From positions 1 through 38,828 of the forward strand of contig CAYZVM010000027.1 in assembly GCA_964481485.1 (NCBI GenBank): DNA of 38,828 bases, given 5' to 3'. Under the pieces are notes generated by a model. The model saw nothing but the letters and a program-made list of their open reading frames with translations, was not told the origin of the DNA and made no database searches. Made by a program: the position numbers and the translations under genes. This document shows positions 14,572 through 24,004 of this stretch, piece by piece. Position 1 is the first letter of the stretch. Every line of letters begins with the position of its first letter. Source of the DNA: M3007 sp964481485 (GTDB lineage: Bacteria; Bacteroidota; Bacteroidia; Chitinophagales; Saprospiraceae).

Positions 14572-15789
14572 TCAGTTCTTCGGCTTGTTTGGGGCAGGTG
14601 CGCTGGCGTGGTAGTCGCGCTTGATACGCAGTGCATAATCATCGAGCAATTCGAGCACGCGCTCGCGTTTGGGCGACTGCACTATGATGCCGATGTGGTG
14701 ATCCATATCGGTCATGCGCCAAGCAATTTCGGGGTCGTTGAATTGGCCGTAGTCGGGCCATTCCTGCTTCGTGAGCGACACGATAATGCCCGCATAGTCT
14801 TTGCGGATTTTTGGCAATTGGTATTTTTCGCCGCCCGCGATGGCTACCTCCAATTTCGCCCACTCGCGCCACATATTCACATTGGAGGAATACTCGACCA
14901 TTTCGGCGAGGTGCGCGCCGCCTACCCGCGAAGCCGTTTCGAGAAAATAAAACTGTCCGTCATCGTGGCATTTAATAAACTCGGTGTGGCTGGCGCTGTA
15001 TTGCATACCAAAAGCAGTCATCACCTGGTCGGTAGATTTCAGCAGGGCTTTTTCGTCGGCGGAGCCGAACGGCACGACGGCGCTGCGGAAAATGCCGCCA
15101 CCGTGCGCCACTTCAAATGGGGTGGCGAGGTACTGCGACGCCCGGGCAAAAATAACCTTGCCGCCTTCGCTCAGCGCGTCCACATGATACACATCTCCAG
15201 GCTTGAACTGCTCCACGAGAAAATTGTGGCGGTCGCCGCCGAGCGAGTTTAGGTGTTCCCACAATTCTTCGGAGGAATAAACTTTTTTCATGCCCGTGGC
15301 AGAGGCTTGGCCACGGGGCTTTACAATCCAAGGCGCAGGCACTCTGGCTACAAACTCGTTGATTTCGCTGTCGTTGAATAGCGCAGAAAAGGCCGGCACT
15401 TTGACTCCCTCTTCTTTGGCTTTCACGCGCATAGCAAGTTTGTCGCGGAAATGGCGGGCGGTCGTTTGCCCCATACCCGGGATGCGGAAATGCTCGCGGA
15501 GTTCCGCGCCCTTCTCTACGTCGAAGTCATCGAGCGCCACGATGCGGTCTATTTTGTGTGAGCGCATTAGCCAAGCCAAACCGTCAATGACATCGGGGAT
15601 ATGCCATTCGTTTTCGGGACCTTGTTGCACATAAAAAATCTCGTCAATAGCCTCTCGTGCCCACGGTTTGTCTTCGAGTTTTTTGGATGTCAAAAAATAG
15701 ACTTTTGCGCCTGCTTCTTTTGCTCCGCGCAGAAAATCGTTTCCTTTAAAATAACTGGAAACACAGAGGAAAGTGACGGGTCTGCTCAT
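14572..15789 (-). CDS. ATP-grasp domain enzyme (carboxylate-amine ligase type)
   Basis: A 405-aa cytoplasmic protein with a three-part ATP-grasp layout. The pre-ATP-grasp Rossmann-like part (1-110) has VTFLCVSSYFKGNDF, KVYFLTSKKLEDKPWA and DRIVALDDFDVEKGAELREHF. The central ATP-binding subdomain has APWIVKPRGQASATGMKKV (Lys of the P-loop-like strand) and FLVEQFKPGDVYHVDAL. The C-terminal metal-binding part has FYFLETASRVGGAHLAEMVE (Glu and Arg, with Gly-Gly). Such enzymes make acyl phosphates and couple them to amines, as in carnosine, BacD-like dipeptide or PurK-type ligases; the substrate cannot be assigned. The acidic DDFDVEKGAELR motif is shared with the BacD/L-amino acid ligase group. 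No biosynthetic partner is adjacent except the secreted protein downstream. Confidence 0.85.
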   Translation of the reverse strand: MSRPVTFLCVSSYFKGNDFLRGAKEAGAKVYFLTSKKLEDKPWAREAIDEIFYVQQGPENEWHIPDVIDGLAWLMRSHKIDRIVALDDFDVEKGAELREHFRIPGMGQTTARHFRDKLAMRVKAKEEGVKVPAFSALFNDSEINEFVARVPAPWIVKPRGQASATGMKKVYSSEELWEHLNSLGGDRHNFLVEQFKPGDVYHVDALSEGGKVIFARASQYLATPFEVAHGGGIFRSAVVPFGSADEKALLKSTDQVMTAFGMQYSASHTEFIKCHDDGQFYFLETASRVGGAHLAEMVEYSSNVNMWREWAKLEVAIAGGEKYQLPKIRKDYAGIIVSLTKQEWPDYGQFNDPEIAWRMTDMDHHIGIIVQSPKRERVLELLDDYALRIKRDYHASAPAPNKPKN

Positions 15790-15928
15790 ACGCTGATTAC
15801 TGTTTGCTGGTTGTCCGTTGGTGGTGCGGTGTGATTTTTATTCCGGCAAAAAACGAAAAAAGTTTTCATACCAACGGTGCGACATATTTTTCATAGAAAA
15901 AAAATATCGGGTACGGCCTGTGGAGTAA

Positions 15929-15964
15929 AATAAAAAACCCGACGGCCCATAAAAGACCATCGGG
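15929..15964 (-). terminator. Rho-independent terminator after porV
   Basis: On the minus strand CCCGATGG (15964-15957) pairs with CCGTCGGG (15945-15938; one G-U), followed by TTTTTTATTTTA. It lies 43 bp after the porV stop and closes the porU-porV region. Confidence 0.8.
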
Positions 15965-16007
15965 GTGAAAATTATCTTTATCGCTGTAAATGAATTCTTT
16001 GTACTCT

Positions 16008-17210
16008 TTATTCGTCTCCTTCAAATGCCTCGAAGTCGAACAGCAACGAGAAGCGCAGCGTGTTGTCAAGCGGGTTGCGCTGGTTGGTGGTGGGAACGAG
16101 ATAAGAGAAATTGAGACCGAAAATGTTGTATTTCACACCAAAGCCAACGCTGAAATATTTGCGATTGCCTTTTGAATAGTGTTCGTAGAAGTAACCTGCG
16201 CGAATAGCAAATTGGTTGTCGTACCAGTATTCAGCGCCCATCCCAATGTTGATTTCTTTCATTTCTTCTGAAAACCCGCCGGGAGCATCGCCGAAGGATT
16301 TGAAGACTCCCCGAACGGAAGAATACTGCCGATAATCCGCAATAGAATCTTGGTCTGCGTCAGTCGGGGTAGGTGTCGGCACCAATAATTTGTTGAAATC
16401 CGTGGTGAAGGTGAGGGTGTTGTACTCGTCGAGGTTGAATTTCCAAGCCAAGCCAATACCCAAATTGGTCGGGATATAGTCGCGGTTGATGGAGTTTGTA
16501 TAGGTGATTTTGGAACCCAAGTTGCTAATTGCGGCGCCTACTGTGATCTCACTGTCATTTTTAGTGAATTTCACCGGAGCTTTATAGGTCAGCGAAAGGT
16601 CGGCGGCACCAGCGATGCCGGGTTTGATTTCATTGCCCTCCACACTTTGCCCAGTGGCCAGATTCGAGTAAATAAATTTCGCGCCAATGGCTGCCGAAAA
16701 ATTGTCGGACAGTTTGCGCGCATAGCCGCCTGTCACCTCAAACTCATTCGGGCGGCCTTGCCCCAGCGAACCTCCGTTGTCGTCCGTGAATTCGATATCG
16801 CCGAGCGAAAAATAGCGCAGGCCAAATCCAACGGTCTGCAATTTGTCGAGGCGCACATAGCCCGACAGGTAGGCCAGATAGACATCCTGAAGACCCAAAT
16901 TGCGCATCCATGGGGTGTAAGTGGCTGAAATTGAGACGCGTTTTTCCGCAAAGGCCAGTTTTGACGGATTGTAGTGCATGGCGTTGGGGTCAGCTGAAGT
17001 AGCGATGCCGACATCGCCCATGGAGCCGCCTCGTGCATCAGGGGTGATGCGCAAGAAAGGTACCGCAGAGGTGACGGCATTGGCACATCGTTCACCTGTG
17101 ATGGGGTTGTATCCATCTACACATTTAGGTTCGATGCCCTGTGCATTGAGCGATGCTTGCGTCAATATCAAGGCGAGCACGAACAGCGATTGTGCAAATA
17201 ATTTCTTCAT
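16008..17210 (-). CDS. porV: Type IX secretion system outer-membrane protein PorV
   Basis: A 400-aa outer-membrane beta-barrel (FadL-like fold) that, with PorU, collects cargo from the T9SS translocon and brings it to the sortase. The signal peptide is MKKLFAQSLF... ending LNAQ (24 aa). Family hallmarks are AVPFLRITPDARGGSMGDVGIATSADPNAMHYNPSKLAF split over residues 48-85, the repeated barrel strands with alternating hydrophobic residues, and the C-terminal FSVGFGVKYNIFGLNFSYL then LRFSLLFDF. Size matches known PorV proteins. It lies 149 bp downstream of porU. A -7 box in that gap suggests it can also be transcribed alone. Confidence 0.93.
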   Translation of the reverse strand: MKKLFAQSLFVLALILTQASLNAQGIEPKCVDGYNPITGERCANAVTSAVPFLRITPDARGGSMGDVGIATSADPNAMHYNPSKLAFAEKRVSISATYTPWMRNLGLQDVYLAYLSGYVRLDKLQTVGFGLRYFSLGDIEFTDDNGGSLGQGRPNEFEVTGGYARKLSDNFSAAIGAKFIYSNLATGQSVEGNEIKPGIAGAADLSLTYKAPVKFTKNDSEITVGAAISNLGSKITYTNSINRDYIPTNLGIGLAWKFNLDEYNTLTFTTDFNKLLVPTPTPTDADQDSIADYRQYSSVRGVFKSFGDAPGGFSEEMKEINIGMGAEYWYDNQFAIRAGYFYEHYSKGNRKYFSVGFGVKYNIFGLNFSYLVPTTNQRNPLDNTLRFSLLFDFEAFEGDE

Positions 17211-17283
17211 GAGAGCAAATGAAATTTTAGTGGCAAAAGATTCTGTTTGTTCTGCGGACGGAAAAAAACGGCAGAAAAGCGGG

Positions 17284-17291
17284 CAAAAGTA
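17284..17291 (-). promoter_or_regulatory. -7 promoter box TACTTTTG for porV
   Basis: A full TAnnTTTG match on the minus strand, 73 nt upstream of the porV ATG in the porU-porV gap. No TTG at the usual -33 spacing. Confidence 0.45.
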
Positions 17292-17359
17292 CGTTTTATT
17301 TATGCGGTTTTAGCCGTCGGAAGAGATTGACGTTGTTTTTGCCCTTCCGGTTGTCCGGT

Positions 17360-20300
17360 TTATTTGAGGATAACCAATTTTTCAAAATCACTTTCGGCCG
17401 TCGTTTGTGCGCCACTCACATCCGTGCCGCGCACTTTCACCCGGTAGAGATAGACGCCACGTGCCAATTGGTCGCCATACTCGTCTCTTCCATCCCAGTT
17501 GATGTCCGCCACGCGGTATCCATCTGTTGCTGCGGAGTGCAAAATGGTTTTGACCAATTTGCCCGACACGGTAAAGATGCTCACCTGCACATCAAGTATT
17601 TGTCCAGCCAAGTTGTGCTCAAATTGGAAATAGGTGTTTGTCGTGAACGGGTTGGGGTAGTTTAGCACATGGTCAAGCGCGGCTTTCCCGTCTTCCGCCA
17701 CTACGAATTCGATATACCCTTCGCCAGAATTATTGGCAATATCCCAGCCCTTCACGCTGAGCGTGTGGCGACCGGGCGCAAGATTGCGGAGCGGGTAAAT
17801 GGCTTGGCCTTTTCGGTAATTGTCCTGCTCGCTTTCGTAAAAATCGTTTAATACAATGGTTTCCAGCACGTTGCCGTCCAGCACAGCCGTAAGGTCGTGT
17901 CCCAGGCTGACACCGCTCACATTCATGCCATAATCGTCGGTACATTTTACAAGGATTTTCGGGCTGTTGTCCGTGATGCCCCCTGTTACAAAAGCATCGG
18001 TATTTAGAAAGGGCTGAACAATCGGCGGCTGGTCGTCTTGAATTTGATTGGCGTTGCCACCTATAACGATGTTGTCGTCGGCACCTGCCCCATCGAGCGG
18101 GGTGCCATTTTCTGCGTAATAGCTGATTTTGCCAAAACCATAAGTGTAGTTGATATCTTTTGGCACCACAAATTCGATGGCGAATTTTCCACCGGTCACC
18201 GTCGCGCTGCCTTTGAAAATGACATTGCGCTGCACACTGAAAGAGCGCACAAGGCTTTTCTCGTCTTGTCCGAGTGTTTGCAAAGACTGTGCTTTGTCAT
18301 ACACGGAGACATATACTTTGCCATTGAAACCAGTCAGCACATTGCCCAAGGAGTCGGTCACGATGCCATCCAATTTTACAGGCATGAGCGCTTTCAAAGT
18401 ATCGGGCTGGCCCAAAATCACATCTTTATCATTGATTTTTGTAGTTGCCACTCGGTATTCAGGCAATGCGAGGAACATGGCCGGGTCGCCGAGAAGGGTG
18501 AAACGTCGCGCATTGTCCACCCCACTCGAAAGACTATTCTTAGCATTTTTCAGAATGTTCCCAATGCGGAGATATTGGCCGTTCGTTTTTTTGAACAGAA
18601 AGTTTTGCACCGCATCGGTCAGGATATTGTTGTCAAAAATATAAACGGCGCGAACGGTGGTGAACAATCCTATTGCACCCGATTTTACCTTTACCAATGA
18701 CTGTTCGCCGCCAGTGAGTGTTTTGTAATCGTCGTAACCGCCAAAAGAACAAGTGGCAGTGATAATGAGCGGGTAGCGATTCGGGTTGTCCCAACCAGCG
18801 ATATCGTTGTTGTCTATCACACGTTCCTGCGCCCAGCCGCGCGGCCCACCGTGACCGATGTATTGCGACACAAGGTTTCCCTTGAAAATATTGGAGTTGG
18901 TAGCTGCTTTGGCATCCGGGAAACGGTCGCCGCCGGAGGTCGCCACCTGTTGGTATGCGTCAAAGTAAATTTTTTCTAAGTTGAATCGCCTGTCCGTGTT
19001 GGCAGTCATGTTCGCCAAATCTTCGCACTGGTCAATGTGCGCATTATTGTCTTCGTCATCGGCGATGAACAAGTTGCGGAGGTGCCAGTCGCCGAGGGTG
19101 CTTGGGTCTTTATCGTAAGCAATGATTTTGTCCACGACGGCCTGTGCCTCATCGGCAGTCCGTGGGGTAATACGCCCAACGGCAATGTCAAGCAAACCGC
19201 TGAGCGAACCACCCTCGTCCGGGCTGAGCAGACCAAAAAAATCGTCGGCGGGATAAGCCCTGATGGGGTCGTAAGATTCGTATGTTTCATACACCGGTAC
19301 CAAGTCCTTGTTCACATCGCTGGCCGTGTTATTTTTTGGGTCAAAAGAACCGTCGCCAAACAAGAGCAGAAATTCAAATTTTTCGGGGTTGCGCTCTAAA
19401 AGCATCCGCGTAAAATCGCGGATAGCGACAGGGTCTTTGCCACCCGATGAAAACTCGTTGTACACTTGGAACACATTCACCGAAGCCACATCGAGGCCGC
19501 TAAAATTTTTGCGGTGCTCGGCCAATTGTGCAGCTTGTGCCTCTAAATCAGGGTGATAGACAATTGCCATGTGCAAATTGTCGAGGCCGTGCAGGTTTTG
19601 GTTGGCGATTTTACCCGCTGTGGTTTCCGGTTTTGGAAATGCCGTGTTGTCGTAAAACGCGATAAAGTTGCGCAGTATATCTTGGGTATTTGCGCCGAAT
19701 TCTACCGTGTTGCCGCTTTGATTTTTTTGTTGGAAATATGGCATTTGCGGATTTGTGATGTCCCAAACCGTCATAGCCCCGGATACACCCGAAAGGCGGA
19801 ATATGGTCGCTGGCTGACCCATCGTTTGTTTGTCACGGAATTGCATTGTCTGACCCGTCATCGTGAGGCGGCGGCGGGCGTTGATTTCAATGTAATCGAG
19901 CCAGCCCTCACTTTGTTGGCTCACTTGCGGATACTCAATTTTTACCGAGATTTTGTCGCCTCCGGTGGGTTGGAAGTTGGCTTGAATCACGCCATTGGCA
20001 GCATATCTTGCCTCGTTGTCATCCACAGGCACACCGAGTATATCGCGCACAAAAGGCGTTCCATCGGCGGTCAACCGGACGTTTGTGACGGTGGTGCAGC
20101 GGCCTGCAAATTCCATGCGAAGCCGTGCAGTGCTGCCACTTACCAAATTGGGAAAATCAAAAGTATAGTCACGGCTGCGGGTTTGAAAAAAGTAGTCGCC
20201 AAACCAGCGTTTGCCGGAACCCTGAGCCGACACAAAAAAGTCAAGCAGATTCACCTTTTCATCTTCGAGGCGGTAGAAATCGTCAAATTCTTCTGTCACA

Positions 20301-21217
20301 AAAGTAGCGGCCACGCTCGGCTGCTCTTGGATGCGCAGGCCATTTCCATCGCCAGTTCTGATGAAGTACCACGCGTGGCTGTCGTACAGGTTTTTGCGAA
20401 CGGTCAGTTCGGGGTCGTTCGCACTGGGGCGATAAAACCACGGGGCAGGCCCCACAGCATAAAACAAAATATAGTCGGTAGCATCAAATTTGCCGTCAGA
20501 TTCGCCCACTATTTGGATGGCATTTTCTATTAAATCGTCGGGGCGGGCATCGCTGTTCCGCTCCGGCAACATAGCACCTCCGTTGCCAAACAGGCGGATT
20601 GTTCGCGGGTCAATATTGTCCAAGTTGCTGATACCCAGTTCGGTTTTCAAAAAGTTATAGTCCAATTTGTAAACACCCGAATTGGCGACACCAAATTTGT
20701 ACGCTGTGCCGCTGCTCAGTGCCGAAGTATAGGTGAACGGGCCGCCGCGTTCGGCCACAGGTGCCTGCTCCGGTGTGACGCGAATGTTCAGCGTGAAAGA
20801 TGTGACACGCTCAAACCCACTTCCTGCGCGGCGTATGGGGACAAAGCGAATTTGGCCAAAGTACCGGCTGCGCTCTTGCGCCACAGACGTTGTTATCTCA
20901 ATGTCGTTCTTGAGCAGCGCGTCGTCCCCTGAAGGTTTTTTGGCAAAACCCTCATATTGCACCGACACTACTTCAACCGAAATTTTGGAATAACCGGCAA
21001 GTTGAAATTGCTCCGAAAAAACGGGCAAAGTAGGAGCGTCGTCGCCGAACGCACACCCTTTGAAGTTCCAAAATTCGAGCACGCCGCCGCCCGAAAGTGT
21101 GTGTTTCCATGGCTCAGCGCCCCAATCGAGGGTACGCTGCACCGTGAAAGAAGACTGAGCATTCAGCGTCAAAACGCCGGAAACAACCAGAAAAAGAAAA
21201 AGTAGTTGGTACTTCAT
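17360..21217 (-). CDS. porU: Type IX secretion system sortase PorU
   Basis: A 1285-aa gingipain-like (C25) cysteine protease on the cell surface that removes the C-terminal signal of T9SS cargo and links the cargo to surface glycan. The ATG at 21217 was chosen because it begins a clean signal peptide (MKYQLLFLFLVVSG... LNAQ); the frame runs 78 codons further but lacks signal features there. The catalytic pair is visible as YIGHGG (His789) and TATCSFGG (Cys823). Supporting motifs are FLLLFGDGSFDPKNN and YPADDFFGLL. The C-terminal about 95 residues form a T9SS-type A domain with LNYPNPFTTN and YGDQLARGVYLYRV, a feature PorU itself keeps. It precedes porV, the usual order. Confidence 0.94.
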   Translation of the reverse strand: MKYQLLFLFLVVSGVLTLNAQSSFTVQRTLDWGAEPWKHTLSGGGVLEFWNFKGCAFGDDAPTLPVFSEQFQLAGYSKISVEVVSVQYEGFAKKPSGDDALLKNDIEITTSVAQERSRYFGQIRFVPIRRAGSGFERVTSFTLNIRVTPEQAPVAERGGPFTYTSALSSGTAYKFGVANSGVYKLDYNFLKTELGISNLDNIDPRTIRLFGNGGAMLPERNSDARPDDLIENAIQIVGESDGKFDATDYILFYAVGPAPWFYRPSANDPELTVRKNLYDSHAWYFIRTGDGNGLRIQEQPSVAATFVTEEFDDFYRLEDEKVNLLDFFVSAQGSGKRWFGDYFFQTRSRDYTFDFPNLVSGSTARLRMEFAGRCTTVTNVRLTADGTPFVRDILGVPVDDNEARYAANGVIQANFQPTGGDKISVKIEYPQVSQQSEGWLDYIEINARRRLTMTGQTMQFRDKQTMGQPATIFRLSGVSGAMTVWDITNPQMPYFQQKNQSGNTVEFGANTQDILRNFIAFYDNTAFPKPETTAGKIANQNLHGLDNLHMAIVYHPDLEAQAAQLAEHRKNFSGLDVASVNVFQVYNEFSSGGKDPVAIRDFTRMLLERNPEKFEFLLLFGDGSFDPKNNTASDVNKDLVPVYETYESYDPIRAYPADDFFGLLSPDEGGSLSGLLDIAVGRITPRTADEAQAVVDKIIAYDKDPSTLGDWHLRNLFIADDEDNNAHIDQCEDLANMTANTDRRFNLEKIYFDAYQQVATSGGDRFPDAKAATNSNIFKGNLVSQYIGHGGPRGWAQERVIDNNDIAGWDNPNRYPLIITATCSFGGYDDYKTLTGGEQSLVKVKSGAIGLFTTVRAVYIFDNNILTDAVQNFLFKKTNGQYLRIGNILKNAKNSLSSGVDNARRFTLLGDPAMFLALPEYRVATTKINDKDVILGQPDTLKALMPVKLDGIVTDSLGNVLTGFNGKVYVSVYDKAQSLQTLGQDEKSLVRSFSVQRNVIFKGSATVTGGKFAIEFVVPKDINYTYGFGKISYYAENGTPLDGAGADDNIVIGGNANQIQDDQPPIVQPFLNTDAFVTGGITDNSPKILVKCTDDYGMNVSGVSLGHDLTAVLDGNVLETIVLNDFYESEQDNYRKGQAIYPLRNLAPGRHTLSVKGWDIANNSGEGYIEFVVAEDGKAALDHVLNYPNPFTTNTYFQFEHNLAGQILDVQVSIFTVSGKLVKTILHSAATDGYRVADINWDGRDEYGDQLARGVYLYRVKVRGTDVSGAQTTAESDFEKLVILK

Positions 21218-21621
21218 ATTCGTTGTTATGTCAGGAGGTACAAAACATTGTGTCAGGTCGGTTTTCCGGAGGATGAAGTTCGAGCAAGTTGGTGCGTGGG
21301 TATGTGGGAGGGTTGCCCGATACAAAGTTTTTTTAGGCGAAACAAATACAAGAAGATGTAGTTGGCCAAATGGCGACATCCGGTGTTTTGAAAGGGCGGT
21401 CGAATGTCCAATAAAAAATGCAGCACTGGGGCAAATAGCGTGACCGCTCATTTTTTTAACCCCAAAACATGGCTTTTTATCGAATTTTAAAGATGATGCC
21501 TCTATTTGGGACCGAAAACCCAGTATGTGTTTTTACTTTTGGAATTGAAAACTGCGCGACAGGAACTGCAAGTGAGGAACCGACGTGTACACTCTTCGTT
21601 CACCATTCTCATTGATAAAAA
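21218..21621. other. Intergenic region between porU and the MacB-like permease
   Basis: A 404-bp divergent gap. It holds a TAnnTTTG box for the rightward gene (21534-21541). No leftward promoter of the same type, no RNA fold and no convincing ORF were seen. Confidence 0.5.
21534..21541 (+). promoter_or_regulatory. -7 promoter box TACTTTTG for the MacB-like permease
   Basis: A full TAnnTTTG match 80 nt upstream of the ATG. A TTG at 21506-21508 is 25 bp upstream, longer than the usual spacing. Confidence 0.4.
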
Positions 21622-22860
21622 ATGCCTTTCTCAGAAATAATTGGCATGGCCTTCCAGAGCATCCGCTCCAATTTGCTGCGGGCAATATTGACGCTGCTCA
21701 TCATCGCTTTTGGCATCATGGCTCTTGTGGGCATCCTGACGGCAATTGATGCTATCGCCTTTTCGCTCAACGACAATTTTTCGGGTCTGGGCGCCAATTC
21801 CTTTACCATACAACGCAAATGGGAAGAGGTGAAAAGCAACCGGGGAGGCCGCCGCCAAAAAGCCGGCGATCCTATTTATTATAAGGATGCGATGGAGTTC
21901 AAAGAACGGTTCGACTTCCCCGCGAAGGTGTCTGTTTCTTTTTGGGCAACAAATTTAGCCACCGTGAAGCACAATGAAGAGAAAACAAACCCAAATGTGG
22001 GTTTTGTGGGAGTGGATGAAAATTACTTTGATGTGAAAGGCCTCGACATCGAATTTGGGCGTGCTTTTTCAAAAACGGAGGTGGCGGACGGTCAGGCCAA
22101 AATCGTGCTCGGCCAAGAAATAGCCAAAAAATTGTTCAATAATAAACCCGAAAAAGCACTCGACCAGATAGTGGTGGTCAGCAACAACCGCTACCGGGTA
22201 GTGGGGGTGTTAAAGTCAAAAGGCTCTTCGATGGGCAACTCGAACGACCGCGCCGTATTCGCGCCGGTGGTAAGCGTGAAATCGCTGTACGGCACAGAGG
22301 ATACCGATTACGACCTTGTGGTCGGCGTGAACAACGCGACGGATATGGACGCCGCCCAATCTGAAGCCACGGGGCTTTTCCGCCAAATTCGGAAGCTAAG
22401 ACCCGGAGAAAAAGAAGATTTCGAGATTTTCGCCAGCGATAGCCTTGTGTCCATTTTGAAAGAAAACACCACCAATCTGCGCCTCGCCACTATCGCCATT
22501 GGATTGATGACACTGCTTGGCGCAGCCATTGGATTGATGAATATTATGCTCGTAAGCGTGACCGAGCGCACCCGCGAAATCGGTATTTACAAAGCTCTCG
22601 GCGCCACACGGCGCAGCATCTTGGCGCAATTCCTGACCGAGGCCATCGTGATTTGCCAGTTCGGCGGCATCGTGGGTATTTTCCTCGGCGTGCTGATGGG
22701 CTTTGGTGTTTCGGCCCTGATGGGCGGCAGTTTTTTCATTCCCTGGGGGTGGATATTCCTTGGTTTCACTTTGTGCATGATTGTGGGCGTGATATCGGGT
22801 TTTTATCCTGCTATGAAAGCTGCCCGGCTTGACCCCATCGAGTCGTTGCGCTATGAATGA
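21622..22860 (+). CDS. ABC transporter permease, MacB/FtsX type
   Basis: A 412-aa inner-membrane protein of the MacB class. The first membrane helix is at about 20-43 (LLRAILTLLIIAFGIMALVG), followed by a periplasmic MacB_PCD domain (about 45-280), then three C-terminal helices of the FtsX domain (about 290-400). The coupling motif ERTREIGIYKALGATRRSI and the end ARLDPIESLRYE are diagnostic. Such permeases power mechanotransmission for lipoprotein or efflux pumps and need an ATPase and often a membrane fusion protein, neither of which is nearby. The stop codon overlaps the next start as ATGA, so the downstream alkyltransferase-like gene is translationally coupled. Confidence 0.93.
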   Translation: MPFSEIIGMAFQSIRSNLLRAILTLLIIAFGIMALVGILTAIDAIAFSLNDNFSGLGANSFTIQRKWEEVKSNRGGRRQKAGDPIYYKDAMEFKERFDFPAKVSVSFWATNLATVKHNEEKTNPNVGFVGVDENYFDVKGLDIEFGRAFSKTEVADGQAKIVLGQEIAKKLFNNKPEKALDQIVVVSNNRYRVVGVLKSKGSSMGNSNDRAVFAPVVSVKSLYGTEDTDYDLVVGVNNATDMDAAQSEATGLFRQIRKLRPGEKEDFEIFASDSLVSILKENTTNLRLATIAIGLMTLLGAAIGLMNIMLVSVTERTREIGIYKALGATRRSILAQFLTEAIVICQFGGIVGIFLGVLMGFGVSALMGGSFFIPWGWIFLGFTLCMIVGVISGFYPAMKAARLDPIESLRYE

Positions 22861-23219
22861 TTTACGCTATGAAAAAGGAAATGCCCACCTACTTCGACCT
22901 CGTATATGCCGTGACCCGCGAAATACCGCGCGGGCGGGTGACGAACTATGGCGCGATTGCAGACTTTTTGGCGCTCGGCTCTTCACGTATGGCCGGCTGG
23001 GCGCTCAACAATTGTCGGCACGGCGATGGTGTGCCTGCCCACCGGGTAGTAAATAGAAAAGGCGAACTCAGTGGCCGTCACCATTTCTCTACTCCAACCA
23101 TGATGGAAGAATTGCTTGAAAATGAAGGAGTTCGGGTTGAAAATGACCGAGTAGTGGAGTTTGACAAATTATTTTGGAGCCCAGCAACGGAATTAGGCGA
23201 AGACTGGGAAGCATTTTAA
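22857..23219 (+). CDS. Alkyltransferase-like protein (ATL), MGMT family lacking the active cysteine
   Basis: A 120-aa DNA-binding protein of the MGMT/Ogt C-terminal domain family. The usual PCHR active site reads PAHRVV here: Ala61 replaces the alkyl-accepting Cys, so it cannot repair by transfer. ATL proteins instead bind O6-alkylguanine and hand it to nucleotide excision repair. Other family residues are kept: IPRGRVTNYGAIA (24-36, with Tyr31) and the helix SRMAGWALNN with the base-flipping Arg44. The start ATG overlaps the permease stop (ATGA). An alternative ATG 4 codons later (MKKEMPTYFD) is also possible. It ends 17 bp from the convergent SRAP gene, another DNA-damage protein. Confidence 0.9.
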   Translation: MIYAMKKEMPTYFDLVYAVTREIPRGRVTNYGAIADFLALGSSRMAGWALNNCRHGDGVPAHRVVNRKGELSGRHHFSTPTMMEELLENEGVRVENDRVVEFDKLFWSPATELGEDWEAF

Positions 23220-23236
23220 AATGAGAGGTATTTTCC

Positions 23237-23917
23237 TCAAAATAAAGTCGGCAACTCTTGCACCTCCTCGTGCAAATCCGGTTCATAATATCCCGGCGCG
23301 TTCAGTTTTTCCGAGACACGATAGATAGAAAGCAAACCGTCCGCAGCCGGGCAGAGCAGTGCGAGCGCATCGTCGAGCGGTGTCGGCGACATCCAAGTTT
23401 GCCTTGCATCCGCATCCGTCAACAACACTGGCATCCGGTTGTGCAAATTTCCCATTTCCTCATTGGGCGAGGTGGTAATGATGGAAAAAGTGCGTTTTAC
23501 TTCCCCGCCTCGTCGCCACTCGTCCCAGATGCCGGCCATAAACAACAAGCTGCCGTCTTGGGGCAATATTCTGTATGGCAATTTTTGGCGACCCGGTGCG
23601 GTGCGCCATTCGTAGAAACTGTCGGCTGGCACCAGACAGCGCCGGGTGCGGATTGGCTCTCTGAACGACGGTTTTTCCTCGATACCTTCGGCGCGAGCAT
23701 TGATGAGTTTGCCGCTATTGGCACCGTCCGCGCTCCAATGCGGCACGAGTCCCCAAATCATGGATTGCAATATGTCGGGCTGGTCGTTAGCGATGACATA
23801 GGCGCGGTGCGTGGGCGCGATGTTGAAACTGATTTTCAATTCCGCCGGACGCTGTATGTCGCGCATTTGCGCTTCGAGTTGTTTGGGCTTTGGGGCGAAT
23901 GAGTAACGACCGCACAT
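23237..23917 (-). CDS. SOS response-associated peptidase (SRAP, YedK/HMCES-like)
   Basis: A 226-aa protein that crosslinks to abasic sites in single-stranded DNA through its N-terminal Cys, shielding them. The ATG at 23917 gives MCGRYSF, placing the catalytic Cys at position 2 after Met removal; the upstream in-frame start would bury it and is rejected. Conserved blocks are LINARAEGIEEKPSFRE (Asn and Arg), CLVPADSFYEW (Glu) and NLHNRMPVLL (catalytic His). No LexA-type operator was recognised. A possible -7 box TAAATTTG lies at 23997-24004. Confidence 0.95.
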   Translation of the reverse strand: MCGRYSFAPKPKQLEAQMRDIQRPAELKISFNIAPTHRAYVIANDQPDILQSMIWGLVPHWSADGANSGKLINARAEGIEEKPSFREPIRTRRCLVPADSFYEWRTAPGRQKLPYRILPQDGSLLFMAGIWDEWRRGGEVKRTFSIITTSPNEEMGNLHNRMPVLLTDADARQTWMSPTPLDDALALLCPAADGLLSIYRVSEKLNAPGYYEPDLHEEVQELPTLF

Positions 23918-23996
23918 AGTTGTCCTTTTCGATTTTTGTTTTAAAAAATACGGGATTTTCAAGAAGTCGTGAATATATATACCAAATGATGTTGGG

Positions 23997-24004
23997 CAAA
24001 TTTA
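23997..24004 (-). promoter_or_regulatory. Possible -7 box TAAATTTG for the SRAP gene
   Basis: A full TAnnTTTG match on the minus strand, about 80 nt upstream of the SRAP start. There is no TTG at the usual spacing, and the AT-rich context raises the chance of coincidence. Confidence 0.3.
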
